Virus record (IMG/VR): IMGVR_UViG_3300042893_000318
Span: 1 to 62,297 of that record
DNA from: a virus
Reading direction: 5' to 3' (one strand)
DNA length: 62,297 nucleotides
Made by a program: the position numbers and the translations under genes. Within the stretch, counting starts at the first letter, position 1. Each line of letters opens with the position of its first letter. The notes below the pieces were generated by a model that had not been told where the DNA came from, did no database searches, and was given only the letters and a program-made list of their open reading frames with translations. This document shows, one piece after another, positions 18,788 to 26,839 of the stretch.

Positions 18788-20589
18788 AATATCTGCATCC
18801 TATCCATTGCTTCTTGTAAGTTTTCAGGCATTCTTGGTGCCCTAATTAAATTATATGATTCATCTTTTTCTTCTCGTGGATTAAAATCATTGTCAAAGCT
18901 CATAGACTCGTATGTATGTATCTTTATTTCATTATCCATATTTGGTCTAGTTCTACTAATAGAATTGTATACTGCTCCACATACAGCATCTGCTAAGTCT
19001 TTAGAACCTTTTCTAGGGTGATCCACCCTGTCCCGCATAATTTTAAGTTGTAGCAATTCATCAATAAGTAGTTTAATTGCTGGACCAGATAATCTTTCTT
19101 CCATGACAACCATTGCCATATCATCATAATGTTTTTTAGCAACAGACAATAATTCTGTATTAATTCCATAGGACTTTAATTGCTGCATCATGTCATGTGA
19201 GTTCCAGCGGTCAAATGTGCAAGCACGAATGTTAAAGCCACGAGTCTTTAGAGATAAAATATAATCTTTTACTTCAGTAAAATCTACTGACTTATCTGGA
19301 GTAGGGGTCCAATATCTAACAGCATCTACGCTAACAATTGGAGCTGGTTGAGAGTATTCATTTGTTACTTTAACATTAACCCACCTATCAACATGCGCTA
19401 AAGCTACAGCACAATGGTCATGCTTCTGAGCTAAGTCAACATGAATAAAATAATCTTTATCATTTTCTGGTTTAAACCATTCTTCTATTCTACCAAAATT
19501 ATCCACTGCTAAATTCATTTTATTAAATGCCTTTTCAATCTTTTCACGAGACTTAAAGAACGCATCAACCATTTCTGGTGGCATACAAGCAAAGCGTCCT
19601 AGGGCATCTAGACTATTTTTATAAAATGCTGTCTTAAAATCATCAATACTTCTAGTTGGATTTACTTCCCAAGTAGGTCTTTTTAATGCGTAGACTTTTG
19701 GAATCAAATATGATTTAATATGATCTTCTTCCCATTGAACTTCAAACTCATTGCCTTCCGTTCCGTCTGGAAGGTCTTCGTCCATCTTGAAATGATGTGT
19801 ACGGATAATAGTTTCTTTTTCAGCAATCACGGAATCATAAAACTTTTGAATAGGATCATTTTTAAATCGTGGAAATGAAAGAAGAATTACTTTACCAAAG
19901 TCTGGGAAACGAGAATCAACTGAGGCACGATACATGTCGTATATAGCATTAGCAGTTTTAGCTTGATCGTGACCAGTTGTATTGTCTGTAGCAAAACCAG
20001 ATATCTCGTCTAGGATAACTACAAGTACGTTATATCCTTCCCACGCCTCACGCTCTGAGTGGCCCGAGTGAACTGTAACTGATTTATCAAACTTCATTTC
20101 AGAAGCCTTGTCTGTATACTTTCCAACAAACCAAGGTGATCTTTCAATACGTGTTTTAAATCCTTTAAAGAAAACATTATTTGCCTGTTGAGCATTTATA
20201 GCAATATTTAAAATATCAATTGCATCTCCTGGAGGTTTGCCATAATATGTGGCTGGATCTTTCAAGCATAGCAATAGGTATACTATATATGAAACTGCGA
20301 TGGTTGATGAATAATCTTTACCAGAGCCTTTACCTAATTGAGCAATAACTTCTGTAGCCGTCTGCTTGTACATTCTTGCACCCTCTTCGTCTCCGAAAAG
20401 TTTTTTAAGTGTAGCTTCTTTATAAATCTGAGAACTTTTTTCAATTAAAGTGTATTGTGCTTCTGAAAGTGGCGGAAGCGCAAGAAATTGTGGATCTGTT
20501 ACAAACGTGCGAAGATCAACTGGGCGTTCGTCAAACTCTTCGCCGTCCAGCATATCAATAAGATCATTAAAATTAAAGTCCACTGACAT
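18784..20589 (-). CDS. terL: Terminase large subunit
   Basis: A 601-residue packaging motor. The N-terminal ATPase has a Walker A-type loop QLGKGSGKD (residues about 84-92) and a Walker B strand VLVVILDEISG. The C-terminal RNase H-like nuclease shows acidic residues in HVDLAQKHD, TFDRWNS and SKDLADAVCGA. It cuts concatemers and pumps DNA into the prohead. TerS overlaps it by 17 bases upstream. The size is normal for the family. Confidence 0.92.
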   Translation of the reverse strand: MSVDFNFNDLIDMLDGEEFDERPVDLRTFVTDPQFLALPPLSEAQYTLIEKSSQIYKEATLKKLFGDEEGARMYKQTATEVIAQLGKGSGKDYSSTIAVSYIVYLLLCLKDPATYYGKPPGDAIDILNIAINAQQANNVFFKGFKTRIERSPWFVGKYTDKASEMKFDKSVTVHSGHSEREAWEGYNVLVVILDEISGFATDNTTGHDQAKTANAIYDMYRASVDSRFPDFGKVILLSFPRFKNDPIQKFYDSVIAEKETIIRTHHFKMDEDLPDGTEGNEFEVQWEEDHIKSYLIPKVYALKRPTWEVNPTRSIDDFKTAFYKNSLDALGRFACMPPEMVDAFFKSREKIEKAFNKMNLAVDNFGRIEEWFKPENDKDYFIHVDLAQKHDHCAVALAHVDRWVNVKVTNEYSQPAPIVSVDAVRYWTPTPDKSVDFTEVKDYILSLKTRGFNIRACTFDRWNSHDMMQQLKSYGINTELLSVAKKHYDDMAMVVMEERLSGPAIKLLIDELLQLKIMRDRVDHPRKGSKDLADAVCGAVYNSISRTRPNMDNEIKIHTYESMSFDNDFNPREEKDESYNLIRAPRMPENLQEAMDRMQIL

Positions 20590-21109
20590 CCTCTACTATA
20601 ATTGACTCAACTATTCCTGTAATTTGAGATAGTCTTCTAGCAACATCCATTTTACATTTAGGGCAACTTGAGGTTACTTCTTTTAAAATTCTAACTAAAA
20701 TTTCTTGTTTGCGTTCTGTCTCGGCAATTATATCTGCCATCTCAGCATTGTCTAATAGACCTACTTGTTGAAGCATTGCTATTCGTTTTGTTTCAATGTC
20801 GGCAATTAATTTTAGGGCACCAGATTTAATGCCAAGCTGTCCAGATTGATCTGCATCTTCTACAGTTTTCCATGCCTCTTTAATTAACATAGCATAGTGT
20901 TGATCGGCACCAGATATTGCTTCTTTAGCACGATCTTTAGCATTCTGATCATTGTGGACTACGGATTTCCATTCACCAATTAATTCAACAACATCTTTGC
21001 GGGGAAACCCAGTAATAGTAGCAATAGCAGTAGCATTATTACCCTTAAGTAATTCTTCCACCACTTTGTTCATTCGGTCAAAATGACTCGATAATTCTAT
21101 CTCTGACAT
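20573..21109 (-). CDS. terS: Terminase small subunit
   Basis: A 178-residue protein with an N-terminal helix-turn-helix (ATAIATITGFPRKDVVELIGEW) for DNA recognition, a central coiled helix, and a C-terminal CPKC pair. Its place directly before terL and its length fit TerS. The ATG follows an extended -10 box by 6 nt, with a TTGATT -35 box, so its message is probably leaderless. Confidence 0.8.
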   Translation of the reverse strand: MSEIELSSHFDRMNKVVEELLKGNNATAIATITGFPRKDVVELIGEWKSVVHNDQNAKDRAKEAISGADQHYAMLIKEAWKTVEDADQSGQLGIKSGALKLIADIETKRIAMLQQVGLLDNAEMADIIAETERKQEILVRILKEVTSSCPKCKMDVARRLSQITGIVESIIVEDVSGL

Positions 21110-21115
21110 TTAATT

Positions 21116-21144
21116 AGTATACCATCTTAGTCGACTAAAATCAA
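21116..21144 (-). promoter_or_regulatory. Leaderless promoter of the terminase operon
   Basis: TTGATT (21144-21139), 17-base spacer, TATACT (21121-21116) with TGG upstream, 6 nt, ATG at 21109. Confidence 0.7.
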
Positions 21145-21455
21145 TCACATAATTTATATAAAACTAAATAACCAATCATATCTTCTATATCATTATCTCC
21201 TGGGAATGACTCAGCATTTTTAATTCTGCTTAATTTATCATCAAGTCTAACCATAATTTGTTCTTTTGGATCCGCCTTGCTAAATACTCTAACTGGGTTT
21301 AAAGCAGAGTTTCCATAAGATATATTCTTTTTAATTAACATCTCCGCAATTTCTAAACACTCTCTTAAAATTTCATGTCCAGATGGAGCATCAATTGCTG
21401 AAAGCTGGAGATCTGTAATCCAAGTTTGATAACCTTTATCCTTTTGAATATTCAT
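21141..21455 (-). CDS. Nucleotide-modification-associated (DUF1599-like) protein
   Basis: A 104-residue helical protein. The stretch YGNSALNPVRVFSKADP...IMVRLDDKLSRI followed by IEDMIGYLVLYKL matches a phage family linked with modified-nucleotide metabolism and MazG-like folds (SYGNSAxNP, RxDDKLxRI, DxxGYLxL). Function is not proven. It is translationally coupled to the IMPDH/GMP-reductase gene, which supports a role in purine nucleotide handling. Confidence 0.65.
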   Translation of the reverse strand: MNIQKDKGYQTWITDLQLSAIDAPSGHEILRECLEIAEMLIKKNISYGNSALNPVRVFSKADPKEQIMVRLDDKLSRIKNAESFPGDNDIEDMIGYLVLYKLCD

Positions 21456-22477
21456 TAATTTGCTCCTTTAGCATGGGGAATAGATTCTGCTTTACTTAAT
21501 GGCGAAACTTTAACATAGTTTGATTCATAAGCTAAATCTCCTAATGCATGTACTCCAGAATAAGAACATCCACTACCTAGACCGCCTTTAATTTCTTCAA
21601 TAACATTTGACACCAATCCCTTATAAGGTATCATAGTAGACACGCCTTCTGGCACAGAAGACTCTCCACGCCATTGCAATTGAGCTTCCTTACTTGCCAT
21701 ACCCCTAAATCGTTTAAACCCGTTATCTAGGTCTCCAGGGGCTTCATCCGTACCTGCTAGCATAGAGCCAAGCATAACCATGTCTGCGCCTGCAGCAAAA
21801 GCTTTTACCATGTCTCCTGTATTTCTAATTCCACCATCTGCAATAATTAAAGCCTCTATATTATTTTCTTTTTTAAATTCATAACAATCAATAATAGATT
21901 GAAGAGTTGGCATTCCATGACCAGAAACAATTCTAGTAGTACATGTGGCTCCGCCACCAATTCCTACCCTAATTGCATCGGCACCCATTCTAGACAATCT
22001 TCCGTATCCATACTTTGTAGAAACATTGCCTGCCATAACTTTTAATTTTGGGAAATTAGATTTTAATACTCTAACTGCTCTAGCACATGATTCTCCATGA
22101 CCATTAGCAGTATCAACACATATCCATTTAACTTTAACAAAAATTAAATCCTCAATGAATTGAGTATCTAAAGCTTCAATTGCTGATATAGCAATACCAA
22201 TATTATCTGGATTTTCTGTAGCCCTTATTGCTTTACGACATTCCAATATTCTATCATTAGAACTCATGTATCTATGTATAATTCCAATTCCGCCAGCATT
22301 AGCAATATGTGCTGCCATTTCCCAACCAGTTACTGTGTCCATAGGACTTGAAACAATAGGTAAATCATACCCATTCATCTTTAAGTTAACTTCTTTTCGG
22401 CTTGCTACATCTGATTGTTGTGGAACTAAAAGAATATCATCAAAGCAAAGTGCCTCACTATTACCAATATTAAGCAT
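21455..22477 (-). CDS. IMP dehydrogenase / GMP reductase family enzyme
   Basis: A 340-residue TIM-barrel enzyme. It has [11 protein letters not shown] and SSPMDTVTG at the start, the catalytic-cysteine loop [19 protein letters not shown], the phosphate-binding [30 protein letters not shown], and the flap-region [15 protein letters not shown] domains are absent, so either a CBS-less IMPDH or a GMP reductase is possible; the sequence does not settle the direction. It acts on IMP/GMP interconversion and could shift purine pools. Start chosen at ATG 22477 behind AGAGAG. Confidence 0.82.
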   Translation of the reverse strand: MLNIGNSEALCFDDILLVPQQSDVASRKEVNLKMNGYDLPIVSSPMDTVTGWEMAAHIANAGGIGIIHRYMSSNDRILECRKAIRATENPDNIGIAISAIEALDTQFIEDLIFVKVKWICVDTANGHGESCARAVRVLKSNFPKLKVMAGNVSTKYGYGRLSRMGADAIRVGIGGGATCTTRIVSGHGMPTLQSIIDCYEFKKENNIEALIIADGGIRNTGDMVKAFAAGADMVMLGSMLAGTDEAPGDLDNGFKRFRGMASKEAQLQWRGESSVPEGVSTMIPYKGLVSNVIEEIKGGLGSGCSYSGVHALGDLAYESNYVKVSPLSKAESIPHAKGAN

Positions 22478-23141
22478 TATCAATCTCTCTGTATAGTTGT
22501 TTAAGTCCCCTTAAAGTTCCTATATCCATATATTTCCCGCCTGGCCTTGTTGCCATAATATTCATACCATCATCAATCCAGTCTTGGATCTGCTTTCCTG
22601 GATGGTCTTTTTCTGGATCTAGGTATCTTATCATATTTTTTCTGAATAGCATAGTACCCCACATATCTTTATATTCACAATCATCAACTTTATCTTGCGA
22701 AGCAATTACCTTGCTATTTGAATCTATAAGGACTTGACCAACACGGCCCTTTAAATCATCTTGACAAGGCCACACTCCTAGAACTAAATCAGCGTTGTCA
22801 TGCTTCATCATCTCTTTATAAATATTTACTGGAGAATTTAGTATAAAGGTGTCTGGCATTCCAACCAATACGGTATCATTATAATTGCCCACCATAAAAT
22901 TTATTGCATCAGACATAGTAGATGGCTCACGAACAATTAATTTAACATTCATATCCATATTTTGAATAATTGGAACCCATTCGGCTCTTGTAGATATTCT
23001 AACTTCATCACAAACTTCTAGCATTTGATCTACATGCCATTGAATCAAAGATGTATGATCAGAAATTGGTAAACAAAATTTAGGTATACCCCCAATTCTG
23101 GAAGCCTTTCCCGATGCTGGTAAAACTCCTATTGTAGACAT
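22470..23141 (-). CDS. Sugar-1-phosphate nucleotidyltransferase-like protein
   Basis: About 223 residues. PASGKASRIGGIPKF at the N-terminus is the nucleotide-binding loop of the NTP_transferase family, and LVGMPDTFI supplies the metal-binding Asp; DIGTLRGLKQL near the end also matches the family. It probably makes a nucleotide-activated sugar from NTP and sugar phosphate. It overlaps the IMPDH gene and joins the glycosyltransferase upstream at a TAATG junction, which supports a glycan pathway. ATG 23141 is preferred over GTG 23153. Confidence 0.78.
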   Translation of the reverse strand: MSTIGVLPASGKASRIGGIPKFCLPISDHTSLIQWHVDQMLEVCDEVRISTRAEWVPIIQNMDMNVKLIVREPSTMSDAINFMVGNYNDTVLVGMPDTFILNSPVNIYKEMMKHDNADLVLGVWPCQDDLKGRVGQVLIDSNSKVIASQDKVDDCEYKDMWGTMLFRKNMIRYLDPEKDHPGKQIQDWIDDGMNIMATRPGGKYMDIGTLRGLKQLYREIDNA

Positions 23142-23899
23142 TATTTTTCCCACTCGTGAGGATTAAATCCATTTGGATATGATTCATTTACCATTGGATC
23201 TTTTTTCCATGCTATCCAGCCAGCTTCTCTATCGTCACCCCAATATAGGTGAACAACATCTTTATCTAGAAGACGCCTTGCTTCTTCTCCATTTAATATT
23301 TTTACATTATTATTTTTTAGCCAATCCATTTCCATGAGCTCTAACGCCCAGTCATTTAAATGTTTGTGATAAGGCTCTACGCCTAATTGCTTGTATATAG
23401 CGTCTGTAAACATTTGCACATCAGTATAATAATGTACCATGTGATTATGCTTAATAATACCGTCTGAACATCTTTCAACGCATAGATCTATTGCTGCTTT
23501 CATTATTGGGCTTCCCGCTTTTGCCGCAATTACTTGAGTTGCAAGCCACGGGGTATCCCTCTCAATGTCCATAAGGGCATCGTTATCATCGCTTAGCCAA
23601 TCTGAAATTGGTGCTTTACAATGAGTATCCATATCTGCGTAAACACCACCATGAATATAAAGAATTGCAAATCTCCACAGGCCAGCTTTCATAACTCCAA
23701 GCGGTAGGTTTACGTATGTATTGTATACCTCCTCTGAAAAGTTTTCTTCAAAAAAGTTTTCTCTATCTGGACCAGACATATAGCCGTGATTCCAGTCTTG
23801 ATTCATATGCTTCCAAGTTCCTATACTTTCTTTAGCATATTGCGGTAGATCATCATAAGATGTTTCATAGGTCTGCCAAATATTTTTTTCAATACTCAT
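23141..23899 (-). CDS. GT32-type glycosyltransferase
   Basis: A 252-residue protein with the GT32/OCH1-like pattern: IPKxIWQTY-like start (KNIWQTYETSYDDLP), then AGLWRFAILYIHGGVYADMDTHC, which contains the DxD sugar-nucleotide motif, and a C-terminal HLYWGDD stretch. It would transfer a hexose from a nucleotide sugar. Paired with a nucleotidyltransferase, it may glycosylate virion proteins, DNA or host glycans. No membrane segment. Confidence 0.85.
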   Translation of the reverse strand: MSIEKNIWQTYETSYDDLPQYAKESIGTWKHMNQDWNHGYMSGPDRENFFEENFSEEVYNTYVNLPLGVMKAGLWRFAILYIHGGVYADMDTHCKAPISDWLSDDNDALMDIERDTPWLATQVIAAKAGSPIMKAAIDLCVERCSDGIIKHNHMVHYYTDVQMFTDAIYKQLGVEPYHKHLNDWALELMEMDWLKNNNVKILNGEEARRLLDKDVVHLYWGDDREAGWIAWKKDPMVNESYPNGFNPHEWEK

Positions 23900-24042
23900 C
23901 TTTTTTTAATTAATCCAAACTGTACTAAATACCTCTGAATAGTCATTGCAGAAGTTCCTGCTTCTTTTGCTATTTCTGTAACTGTCTTTTTTTGTACAAG
24001 ATAGCGCCTGTGAAGCCATTCTTTGCTTTGATACAACTTCAT
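23896..24042 (-). CDS. Small helix-turn-helix protein, paralogue of 5658-5840
   Basis: A 48-residue frame: KEWLHRRYLVQKKTVTEIAKEAGTS, a helix-turn-helix matching the protein at 5658-5840 in order and spacing. ATGA overlap with the GT32 gene and with the resolvase gene. It may regulate this operon or be a remnant of an HNH-endonuclease-associated HTH domain. No nuclease domain is present. Confidence 0.7.
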   Translation of the reverse strand: MKLYQSKEWLHRRYLVQKKTVTEIAKEAGTSAMTIQRYLVQFGLIKKR

Positions 24043-24605
24043 CTTTTAGTCAACTCCTCATTAGAATAATGGGCAATACCAAAAGCATCTGCCACATCAA
24101 AATCGTCTAAACTTAATCCATATTTATTATTAAAATAATCTACCGTTCTCTGTTTACGCATATTTCTTATTTGATTCTTATACCAAGAATCAGCGTACCC
24201 TGGATGTTTTAATCTTATAGCCGCCTTCTCATCTTTGGTAGGATTTTTGTTTCCAATGTAAGCCTGCCAAGCTGTAGGAGAAATAGTAATGACCTTAGCT
24301 CCAGTAGACATAAGCTCAGCAATAACAACACCATAAACATAAGATAATTTTATCACAGCATCAGGGGATCTGACAAGGATAGCGCCTTCTACAGCAATAT
24401 AATCAGACTTTAATTCATCTAACATAACAGACATCTTTACCTTAGCGTCATATATCTTTTCATAAATATCTGATCCAGACAACTCTATCTTGCCCCACTT
24501 TAATGGTTTATTATTTTCCATTAAGCAAAACGCAATTGAATTTGTAGAGGCATCTATACCTAAAACTCTACCAGCTTTTGTTTTTACTAAGTCAGCTAAT
24601 TTCAT
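24039..24605 (-). CDS. RuvC-like Holliday junction resolvase
   Basis: A 188-residue RNase H-fold nuclease. Catalytic acids are visible in order: GIDAST (Asp18), YIAVEGAI (Glu73), and the C-terminal DVADAFGIA pair. SPTAWQAYIGNKNPTKDEKAA is typical of RuvC-type phage resolvases. It would resolve branched DNA before packaging. It overlaps neighbouring replication genes. Confidence 0.85.
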   Translation of the reverse strand: MKLADLVKTKAGRVLGIDASTNSIAFCLMENNKPLKWGKIELSGSDIYEKIYDAKVKMSVMLDELKSDYIAVEGAILVRSPDAVIKLSYVYGVVIAELMSTGAKVITISPTAWQAYIGNKNPTKDEKAAIRLKHPGYADSWYKNQIRNMRKQRTVDYFNNKYGLSLDDFDVADAFGIAHYSNEELTKR

Positions 24606-24870
24606 CTAGCATTCCTAATAATGTATTTTTATTCTTTAAATTTATATTTTTTTCACAACTTGAGCATATTTCATTTTGATTATATCTACTTAATCTAATA
24701 GAACATTTTTTACATTTTCTTAATGCTCCATTTTTAATGGCCTTTTTTTCGTAATACTTTTCCATAATTCTTTTATTGGTTGCAACTCTGCAGCACTCAT
24801 CAGAACAATATTTTTGATTATGAGTTTTAGCATCAAAGTCTTTAGCGCATTCCTTATTGCTACAAATCAT
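24592..24870 (-). CDS. Double zinc-ribbon protein
   Basis: A 92-residue protein with CSNKEC ... CSDECC in the N-terminal half and CKKC ... CSSC in the C-terminal half, giving two metal sites. Very Lys-rich. It lies between the Cas4-like nuclease and the RuvC-like resolvase, suggesting a DNA-binding accessory role in recombination. Confidence 0.75.
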   Translation of the reverse strand: MICSNKECAKDFDAKTHNQKYCSDECCRVATNKRIMEKYYEKKAIKNGALRKCKKCSIRLSRYNQNEICSSCEKNINLKNKNTLLGMLDEIS

Positions 24871-25658
24871 ATCTTAGGAACCTCATACAACTCAATCTGT
24901 ACTGTACCAGTAGGAGTATCTTTACTGTAGCATTCTTTTTTAACTGGGCAATAAGTACAGGGCATCTTAGACTTAGTTACTCCAGCTGGCTTCATTGGAA
25001 TATCTCCGTCTTTAAAATTATCCCAAACTTCACACATCCAAGTAAAAGTATCTTCAATTATCTTAGTATTCTTTTCATTCATAGAGATAGGGATTATAAG
25101 TATCTCTTGAGTGTTTTTATTCTCATAAAGAAAAAAGCCTTCTTTAGCATTCTTTAGTTTCATATAGGTAAGCAGTTGTAGCATATGATTGGCTGAAGAT
25201 TTCATCTCAGACTGTCTAGTATCCCAGACTTCTTGCTTAGCCGTTTTAATTTCACCAATTACAGTTTGTCCATCATACTCCATAATCAAGTCAATGAAGC
25301 CACGAATAGGAGGGTATTCATTAATGATTTCCTCTTCTTCCGCTTTCCATTGTGGCATAGTCGCAATAAGTTTTTGAAGCCTTTCGTGAGCTTGAGTTCC
25401 CTGAGCCATATTAGCTACGGCAACAGCATCGTTATCATCAATAAACATTGCACCGCTAAAAGCCATGTACCAGTATCTAGGACATGTTCCATGGCCGTAT
25501 CCTAAAGAGCTTGGGCTAAATGATTTCTTTGTCATTTCTCCATCAGCACGTTTAGTATTCCTATATGATTCATCTAATAGTTGTGCAAATAGTTCTGGGT
25601 CAAAGTGCTTTCCAGTATGCTTCTTGAACTTAAGATTCTTTACTATGTCTCTACCCAT
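24867..25658 (-). CDS. Cas4-like PD-(D/E)XK exonuclease with iron-sulfur cysteines
   Basis: A 263-residue RecB/Cas4-type nuclease. The core PD-(D/E)XK motif is RGFIDLIMEY then GEIKTAKQ. One cysteine near residue 57 (GTCPRYW) and a C-terminal cluster CTYCPVKKEC (C-x2-C-x5-C) match the 4Fe-4S ligands of Cas4. No cas1 or CRISPR array is nearby, so a role in recombination and replication, as in other phages, is most likely. Confidence 0.85.
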   Translation of the reverse strand: MGRDIVKNLKFKKHTGKHFDPELFAQLLDESYRNTKRADGEMTKKSFSPSSLGYGHGTCPRYWYMAFSGAMFIDDNDAVAVANMAQGTQAHERLQKLIATMPQWKAEEEEIINEYPPIRGFIDLIMEYDGQTVIGEIKTAKQEVWDTRQSEMKSSANHMLQLLTYMKLKNAKEGFFLYENKNTQEILIIPISMNEKNTKIIEDTFTWMCEVWDNFKDGDIPMKPAGVTKSKMPCTYCPVKKECYSKDTPTGTVQIELYEVPKI

Positions 25659-25900
25659 TAATCATCATCCCCATCTTCATCATCTTTATCCTTAGCAGGC
25701 ATTTGTATTGGATCTATAGGGGTTTGTATAATCTCAATTGCAGGTGAAGGAACCGTATCTGCTGTTTTAAAAGGAAATAAAAATATAAATCCAGATACTG
25801 CAATAACAATAGCAAGCAAAACAATAAAAGGAAGTTTGTTGCCTACATAAGGATCATCGTGATCATTATCAATTAACTCAAACCATTCTGGTTTTCTCAT
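25658..25900 (-). CDS. Small membrane protein with acidic tail
   Basis: An 80-residue protein with one membrane segment (residues about 24-42, FIVLLAIVIAVSGFIFLF) and a C-terminal acidic tail KDKDDEDGDDD. The tail could be disordered or bind cations. Overlaps its neighbours; not recognised. Confidence 0.65.
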   Translation of the reverse strand: MRKPEWFELIDNDHDDPYVGNKLPFIVLLAIVIAVSGFIFLFPFKTADTVPSPAIEIIQTPIDPIQMPAKDKDDEDGDDD

Positions 25901-26247
25901 GAATTGTACCTAACAACATACTTGAGTGCATCTACAAGTTTGTCTATAGACTCCTTTACTGAATAATAAATATTCTTTTTGTTATTGTTTTCTGTACCCG
26001 CTTTATCTTTTGCAATCGTAGAATATACTGATGCGAGAACCGCAAACTTAGTTGACATTGCCTGCAACTCCATAATTAAAAGTGGAGCTTTTGCCGAAGG
26101 AACATCTGGGTTCATTAATAATTTTACCACAATGCCAAGGGCTTTATCCAAATGTTCATCCCGCATAAACTCATGAAGATCATTAAACTCAGTGATATCA
26201 CTAATGATCTCTAAGGTATTTTTAGACTCAACTTTATTTTCCGACAT
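25897..26247 (-). CDS. 116-residue helical protein, unknown
   Basis: Start ATG 26247 behind AGAGGTTGAAAAAC, 15 codons inside the longest frame. The protein is mostly helical (FNDLHEFMRDEHLDKALGIVVKLL...) with a Lys/Asn-rich linker. It overlaps the small membrane-protein gene upstream. Family not recognised. Confidence 0.65.
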   Translation of the reverse strand: MSENKVESKNTLEIISDITEFNDLHEFMRDEHLDKALGIVVKLLMNPDVPSAKAPLLIMELQAMSTKFAVLASVYSTIAKDKAGTENNNKKNIYYSVKESIDKLVDALKYVVRYNS

Positions 26248-26344
26248 GTTTTTCAACCTCTTTCTTTGTATATGAAATAGCCCAACTGCCAAATATATTA
26301 CCGACTATAAATCCAACTAAGAACGCAAGTGAAAGGTTATCCAT
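26234..26344 (-). CDS. 36-residue membrane peptide
   Basis: MDNLSLAFLVGFIVGNIFGSWAISY is one membrane helix followed by a charged tail TKKEVEKHVGK. Overlaps the genes on both sides, so probably translated by coupling. Confidence 0.6.
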   Translation of the reverse strand: MDNLSLAFLVGFIVGNIFGSWAISYTKKEVEKHVGK

Positions 26345-26642
26345 GATTCTTTTCCCAAAATGTAATCAGTTCTTCTAAAACTGCCCATTCAATTAAACCT
26401 AGTCTAACCTTTGAATCTGTTCCTAAAATAATTTTAAGAGCTGGGTACATATCTCTATTAACTTTAAAGGTATCTGTGCAAATTTTTGCCCAGACTTCTT
26501 TGTTAAGCGCAAACGATCTTGAAGCTTCTTTATAATCTACTAAAAATTGTTTCCATTGAGCGTCACCCTTTTGGTAATCTCCACGACCACTATTCTTTTG
26601 AGCCTTGGCTCCATCACGCTTAACCTCTGATCTTTCAGACAT
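26337..26642 (-). CDS. Conserved phage protein of the replication region
   Basis: A 101-residue basic protein. The pattern SGRGDYQKGDAQWKQFLVDYKEASRSFAL...EVWAKI is one I have seen in several phages near recA and primase genes. A GDA ... VDYK pairing could be a diverged nuclease core, but this is tentative. It is flanked by a zinc ribbon and RecA in one operon, so a DNA-recombination role is possible. Confidence 0.65.
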   Translation of the reverse strand: MSERSEVKRDGAKAQKNSGRGDYQKGDAQWKQFLVDYKEASRSFALNKEVWAKICTDTFKVNRDMYPALKIILGTDSKVRLGLIEWAVLEELITFWEKNHG

Positions 26643-26839
26643 TAGTTAACCTTAAAAGAATTTTCATGACCATTACTGCATTTCCAATACATGGTCAAAT
26701 CAATAGCATCCCATAATGCGCCAACTACATCTTCGGAGCAATGTGAACATGGACGAATTCCATTTAGCTGCTCTAGATCCCTATCATTTAATTTTAAATC
26801 TACTTTCTTTTTATTAAGAAACTGATTAAGATCTGGCAT
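26642..26839 (-). CDS. Zinc-ribbon protein next to recA
   Basis: A 65-residue protein with CSHC then, about 20 residues on, CSNGHENS, giving a three-Cys/one-His metal site. The N-terminal half is a charged helix. It overlaps recA by 14 bases. Unknown function. Confidence 0.7.
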   Translation of the reverse strand: MPDLNQFLNKKKVDLKLNDRDLEQLNGIRPCSHCSEDVVGALWDAIDLTMYWKCSNGHENSFKVN

